A stretch of DNA of 10,571 bases from an uncultured Flammeovirgaceae bacterium (GTDB taxonomy: Bacteria; Bacteroidota; Bacteroidia; Cytophagales; Cyclobacteriaceae), in NCBI GenBank assembly GCA_946886805.1, contig CAMPJM010000099.1:1-10571 (forward strand), given 5' to 3'. This document shows positions 9,099 to 10,571 of this stretch, piece after piece; positions within the stretch are counted from its first letter, which is position 1; every line of letters begins with the position of its first letter. A model generated the notes under the pieces. The model was not told the DNA's origin, ran no database searches, and saw only the letters and a program-made list of their open reading frames with translations. The position numbers and the translations under genes were made by a program.

Positions 9099-9133
9099 CA
9101 AAAGTAAAGTTAAAAGCGCCTTTAAGAAAACAA
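9099..9133 (-). promoter_or_regulatory. Probable dnaE promoter (Bacteroidota -7/-33 type)
   Basis: On the - strand, TACTTTTG (9106-9099) is an exact match to the Bacteroidota -7 box TAnnTTTG. A TTGTTTT stretch (9133-9127) lies upstream near the -33 position: its TTTT part is 20 bp from the -7 box, while its TTG is 24 bp away, slightly long. Transcription would start near 9092, giving a leader of about 50 bases before ATG 9041. The box overlaps the TTG codon at 9101, which argues against that codon as the start. A short palindrome, GGAAAGGCTTTCC (9084-9096), lies at the predicted start of transcription. Confidence 0.5.
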
Positions 9134-9170
9134 TTTTTTCTATTTCGGTGCGAAAATTATTGCAATCGAA

Positions 9171-9752
9171 CTAAATATTTTTAATATCGGAGAGTAGTAA
9201 TTTAAAGCCAGGTAGAACATCTTCGCCTTCAAGGACATTGCCAAATCCTTTTATCTCCTGAACAGGTTTACCTGGTCGGTAAACGTAGGCTTCTTCAGCA
9301 TCAGGATCAATGAGCCAGGCAAGACGACAGCCATTTTCTATCCATTCTACCATTTTTGCTTTTAGCAGATTTATTCTGTCGGATGGCGATTTAAGTTCAA
9401 TAACAAAGTCAGGGCAATAATAAAGAAATTTTGATTGTTCTAGTTCTGAGAATTGGCTGTATCTTTCGTTGGGTATCCAAGCAACGTCTGGAATGCGCAT
9501 TGCACCACTTGGGAGGTAAAAGCCACCATTAGAATCTGAAACAATTCCCAACTTATTTTTCTTATTCCATTCTTTAACTAAGTAATTTAGTTCAGAATTA
9601 ATGGCACTGGATCTATATCCTGAAGGAGACATAATTATAATTTCTTTTGCGGAAGTTCTCTCAATATTCAAATCTCGGTTCTGTGCACAAAAAGCAAAGA
9701 ACTCATCATCGCTCATTTTAAAAGCATCGGTTTTTAAAACAATAGTATCCAT
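9171..9752 (-). CDS. Uma2-family putative PD-(D/E)XK nuclease
   Basis: A 193-residue protein of the Uma2 (DUF820) family, which has a restriction-endonuclease-like fold; the biological role of the family is not established. Evidence is the N-terminal MSDDEFFAFC helix, then IERTSAKEIIIMSPSG (about 30-45), a helix containing E54, IPDVAWI with D89, and FVIELKSPSD with E119 and K121. D89, E119 and K121 form the expected PD...E-x-K catalytic triad, so the domain looks intact. The C-terminal part (GCRLAWLIDPDAEEAYVYR-like, about 140-160) is also typical of the family. There is no signal peptide or membrane segment. The ATG at 9752 is preceded by TTGAGAG, only a poor Shine-Dalgarno match. It stands 130 bp upstream of dnaE on the same strand, but dnaE has its own promoter box. 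No partner gene of a toxin or defence system is visible beside it. Confidence 0.85.
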   Translation of the reverse strand: MDTIVLKTDAFKMSDDEFFAFCAQNRDLNIERTSAKEIIIMSPSGYRSSAINSELNYLVKEWNKKNKLGIVSDSNGGFYLPSGAMRIPDVAWIPNERYSQFSELEQSKFLYYCPDFVIELKSPSDRINLLKAKMVEWIENGCRLAWLIDPDAEEAYVYRPGKPVQEIKGFGNVLEGEDVLPGFKLLLSDIKNI

Positions 9753-9830
9753 CTCTCAAGTCTTTTTTTAAATATAATGAATTCTTAGAAGTTTATGTTC
9801 ATTTTTTCGATTATAAAGTCTGGTGAAAAT

Positions 9831-9849
9831 CTATAAGAAGTTCTTATAG
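9831..9849. repeat. 19-bp palindrome upstream of the Uma2 gene
   Basis: CTATAAGAAGTTCTTATAG is a perfect inverted repeat with 9-bp arms around a single central base. It lies 79 bp upstream of the Uma2 start codon. A smaller dyad with related letters, TTCTTAGAA (9782-9790), lies between it and the gene. The tight spacing suits a dimeric regulator's operator better than an RNA hairpin, but no regulator gene is in view. Confidence 0.6.
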
Positions 9850-10012
9850 TGATAAGCTAACTAGGGAGAAATAAAATTTATTAGTATTAGTGAATTGCAA
9901 ATATCAGCCATGCAACCTTTTTGTATAAAAGCGAATCTTTAAATACAGGATAATGAATTAAAATAATAATAATATATTTGGCTATTGTGTTGAATTCAAA
10001 ATGTAACAGTTA

Positions 10013-10124
10013 AAATCATTAAAAATTAGGACGTTATTTTACCTCACCCCCGAAATTCTCCGGGGCAAGCTCTTGCCCTCTCCTAAAAGAGAGAGGGTTT
10101 AAATGGTCTAATTTTTAATGATTT
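10013..10124. repeat. 112-bp palindromic element with 16-bp terminal inverted repeats (MITE/REP-like)
   Basis: The ends are a perfect 16-bp inverted repeat: AAATCATTAAAAATTA (10013-10028) and its complement (10109-10124). Pairing continues with GGAC against GTC (one bulged G) and then imperfectly to about 33 bases per side. The core is GC-rich, unlike its surroundings, and holds three overlapping hairpins: CCCCG/CGGGG (10048-10052 with 10061-10065), GGGCAAG/CTTGCCC (10063-10069 with 10072-10078) and CCCTCTC/GAGAGGG (10076-10082 with 10091-10097). There is no T run, so a terminator is unlikely, and no coding capacity. I see no clear target-site duplication. The CCTCACCCCC...CTCTCC...GAGAGGG core resembles dispersed intergenic repeats I recall from Bacteroidota genomes, but I cannot verify the copy number. 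Confidence 0.7.
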
Positions 10125-10176
10125 ATCCATATTCCTTAATTCACACAAGGCTTATATTTCTGAAAATATCATCATA

Positions 10177-10571
10177 ATGGCTTCTACCTCTATTTACGGC
10201 TCTAAAAGCCCAGATCGTACGCATATCTTAACAATTTTAGGTCTTATCACTTTATTTAAAGTTTTGGTACATCTGATTGTCAATGCTACTGCAGCTTATG
10301 GTTATTTTAGAGACGAATTCTATTATCTGGCATGTAGCGATCATTTAGCCTGGGGATATGTAGACCAGCCGCCATTTTCCATTTTGATGCTAAAGTTGAG
10401 CAGCTTTTTGTTTGGCGAATCACTTTGGGCAATCCGGATATTTCCTGCTTTGGCTGGTGCCGGGGTGATTTTCATTACGGGATTAATAGCGATGAAGTTA
10501 GGAGGAAAGCTCTTTGAAGTTGTTTTAGCTGCCCTCACTGTTTTTATTGCGCCCATTTTTTTAGCCATGAA
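10177..10571 (+). CDS. Glycosyltransferase family 39/ArnT-like membrane protein, N-terminal part (3' end outside window)
   Basis: Probable inner-membrane glycosyltransferase of the PMT/ArnT type, which transfers sugars from polyprenyl-phosphate donors to lipid or protein acceptors on the periplasmic side. The frame is open to the window edge, showing 131 residues; family members are usually about 500-600. A hydrophobic segment (about 17-37) is followed by YFRDEFYY with the D46-E47 pair typical of the catalytic first periplasmic loop, and then by GYVDQPPFSIL (60-70), a family signature. Further hydrophobic segments lie at about 84-106 and 113-131. The ATG at 10177 is chosen because no in-frame ATG lies upstream and it places the first membrane segment normally. 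There is no Shine-Dalgarno sequence. The start is 52 bp downstream of the inverted-repeat element. The substrate cannot be told from the N-terminus. Confidence 0.85.
   Translation, partial: MASTSIYGSKSPDRTHILTILGLITLFKVLVHLIVNATAAYGYFRDEFYYLACSDHLAWGYVDQPPFSILMLKLSSFLFGESLWAIRIFPALAGAGVIFITGLIAMKLGGKLFEVVLAALTVFIAPIFLAM

Larger units (their letters stand above)
9753..10176. other. 424-bp gene-free divergent intergenic region
   Basis: This AT-rich spacer separates the leftward Uma2 gene from the rightward glycosyltransferase gene and should hold both promoters. I see no open frame with recognisable protein features and no tRNA-like structure. It contains the 19-bp palindrome at 9831-9849, an (AAT)n-like tract at about 9961-9976, and the 112-bp inverted-repeat element at 10013-10124, all treated separately. 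A TATATTTG (9973-9980, + strand) matches the -7 box but lacks a -33 partner. TATATTTC (10153-10160) is a one-mismatch -7 box close to the glycosyltransferase start. Neither is convincing alone. Confidence 0.7.

Noticed and set aside
9131..9165. Imperfect hairpin after the Uma2 gene (TTTCG/CGAAA core, CAAT/ATTG outer pairs) as a terminator
   Set aside because: Only five contiguous core pairs, a large mismatch gap before the outer pairs and a short TTTTC tail; too weak to annotate.
9961..9976. AAT-type trinucleotide run as a functional repeat
   Set aside because: Very short and within generally AT-rich DNA; nothing suggests a role.
9973..9980. TATATTTG as a + strand promoter for the glycosyltransferase
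   Set aside because: It matches the -7 box, but there is no TTTG or TTG at the proper upstream distance and it lies in an AT-repeat tract where such matches arise by chance.
10341..10568. - strand open frame opposite the glycosyltransferase start
   Set aside because: The + strand frame here has the clear family signature with DE and QPP motifs, and the antisense product has no recognisable features.

Overview
The window looks like chromosomal DNA from a member of the Bacteroidota (Bacteroidetes). The base composition is AT-rich, the gene starts lack convincing Shine-Dalgarno sequences and sit in A/T-rich leaders, and a clear Bacteroidota-type -7 promoter box (TAnnTTTG) lies upstream of dnaE. 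The protein families and the dnaE-trxA pairing also fit that phylum. I cannot resolve the order or family from the sequence alone. It reads as a mostly housekeeping region with one accessory gene and one structured repeat-like element. I see no tRNA, rRNA, CRISPR array, insertion sequence or phage gene.

Layout, left to right. On the + strand, 1-2040 is the C-terminal two thirds or so of an AddA-type helicase-nuclease, cut by the left window edge. 2077-4980 is its partner, an AddB-type nuclease with an iron-sulfur staple. Together they would form the AddAB double-strand-break resection enzyme. They end at a long hairpin (about 4981-5043) that can terminate transcription in both directions, because the next genes run the other way. 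On the - strand, read right to left, are a Uma2-family putative nuclease (9752-9171), dnaE for the replicative DNA polymerase III alpha subunit (9041-5538) and trxA for thioredoxin (5377-5057). dnaE has a good promoter box and no convincing terminator after it, so read-through into trxA is plausible. A 424-bp gene-free region (9753-10176) then separates the divergent Uma2 gene from a + strand membrane glycosyltransferase (10177 to the right edge, cut off).

Functional picture: addA/addB and dnaE handle recombinational repair and chromosome replication, and trxA supplies reducing power. The alpha subunit keeps all the PHP-domain metal ligands I could place, so it may carry its own proofreading nuclease. 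The Uma2 gene and the glycosyltransferase show no obvious link to these.

The most unusual sequence is not a gene. It is a 112-bp element (10013-10124) bounded by 16-bp perfect inverted repeats with a GC-rich, multi-hairpin core, just upstream of the glycosyltransferase. A 19-bp near-perfect palindrome (9831-9849) lies upstream of the Uma2 gene. I found no strong evidence for a wholly new multi-gene system here.
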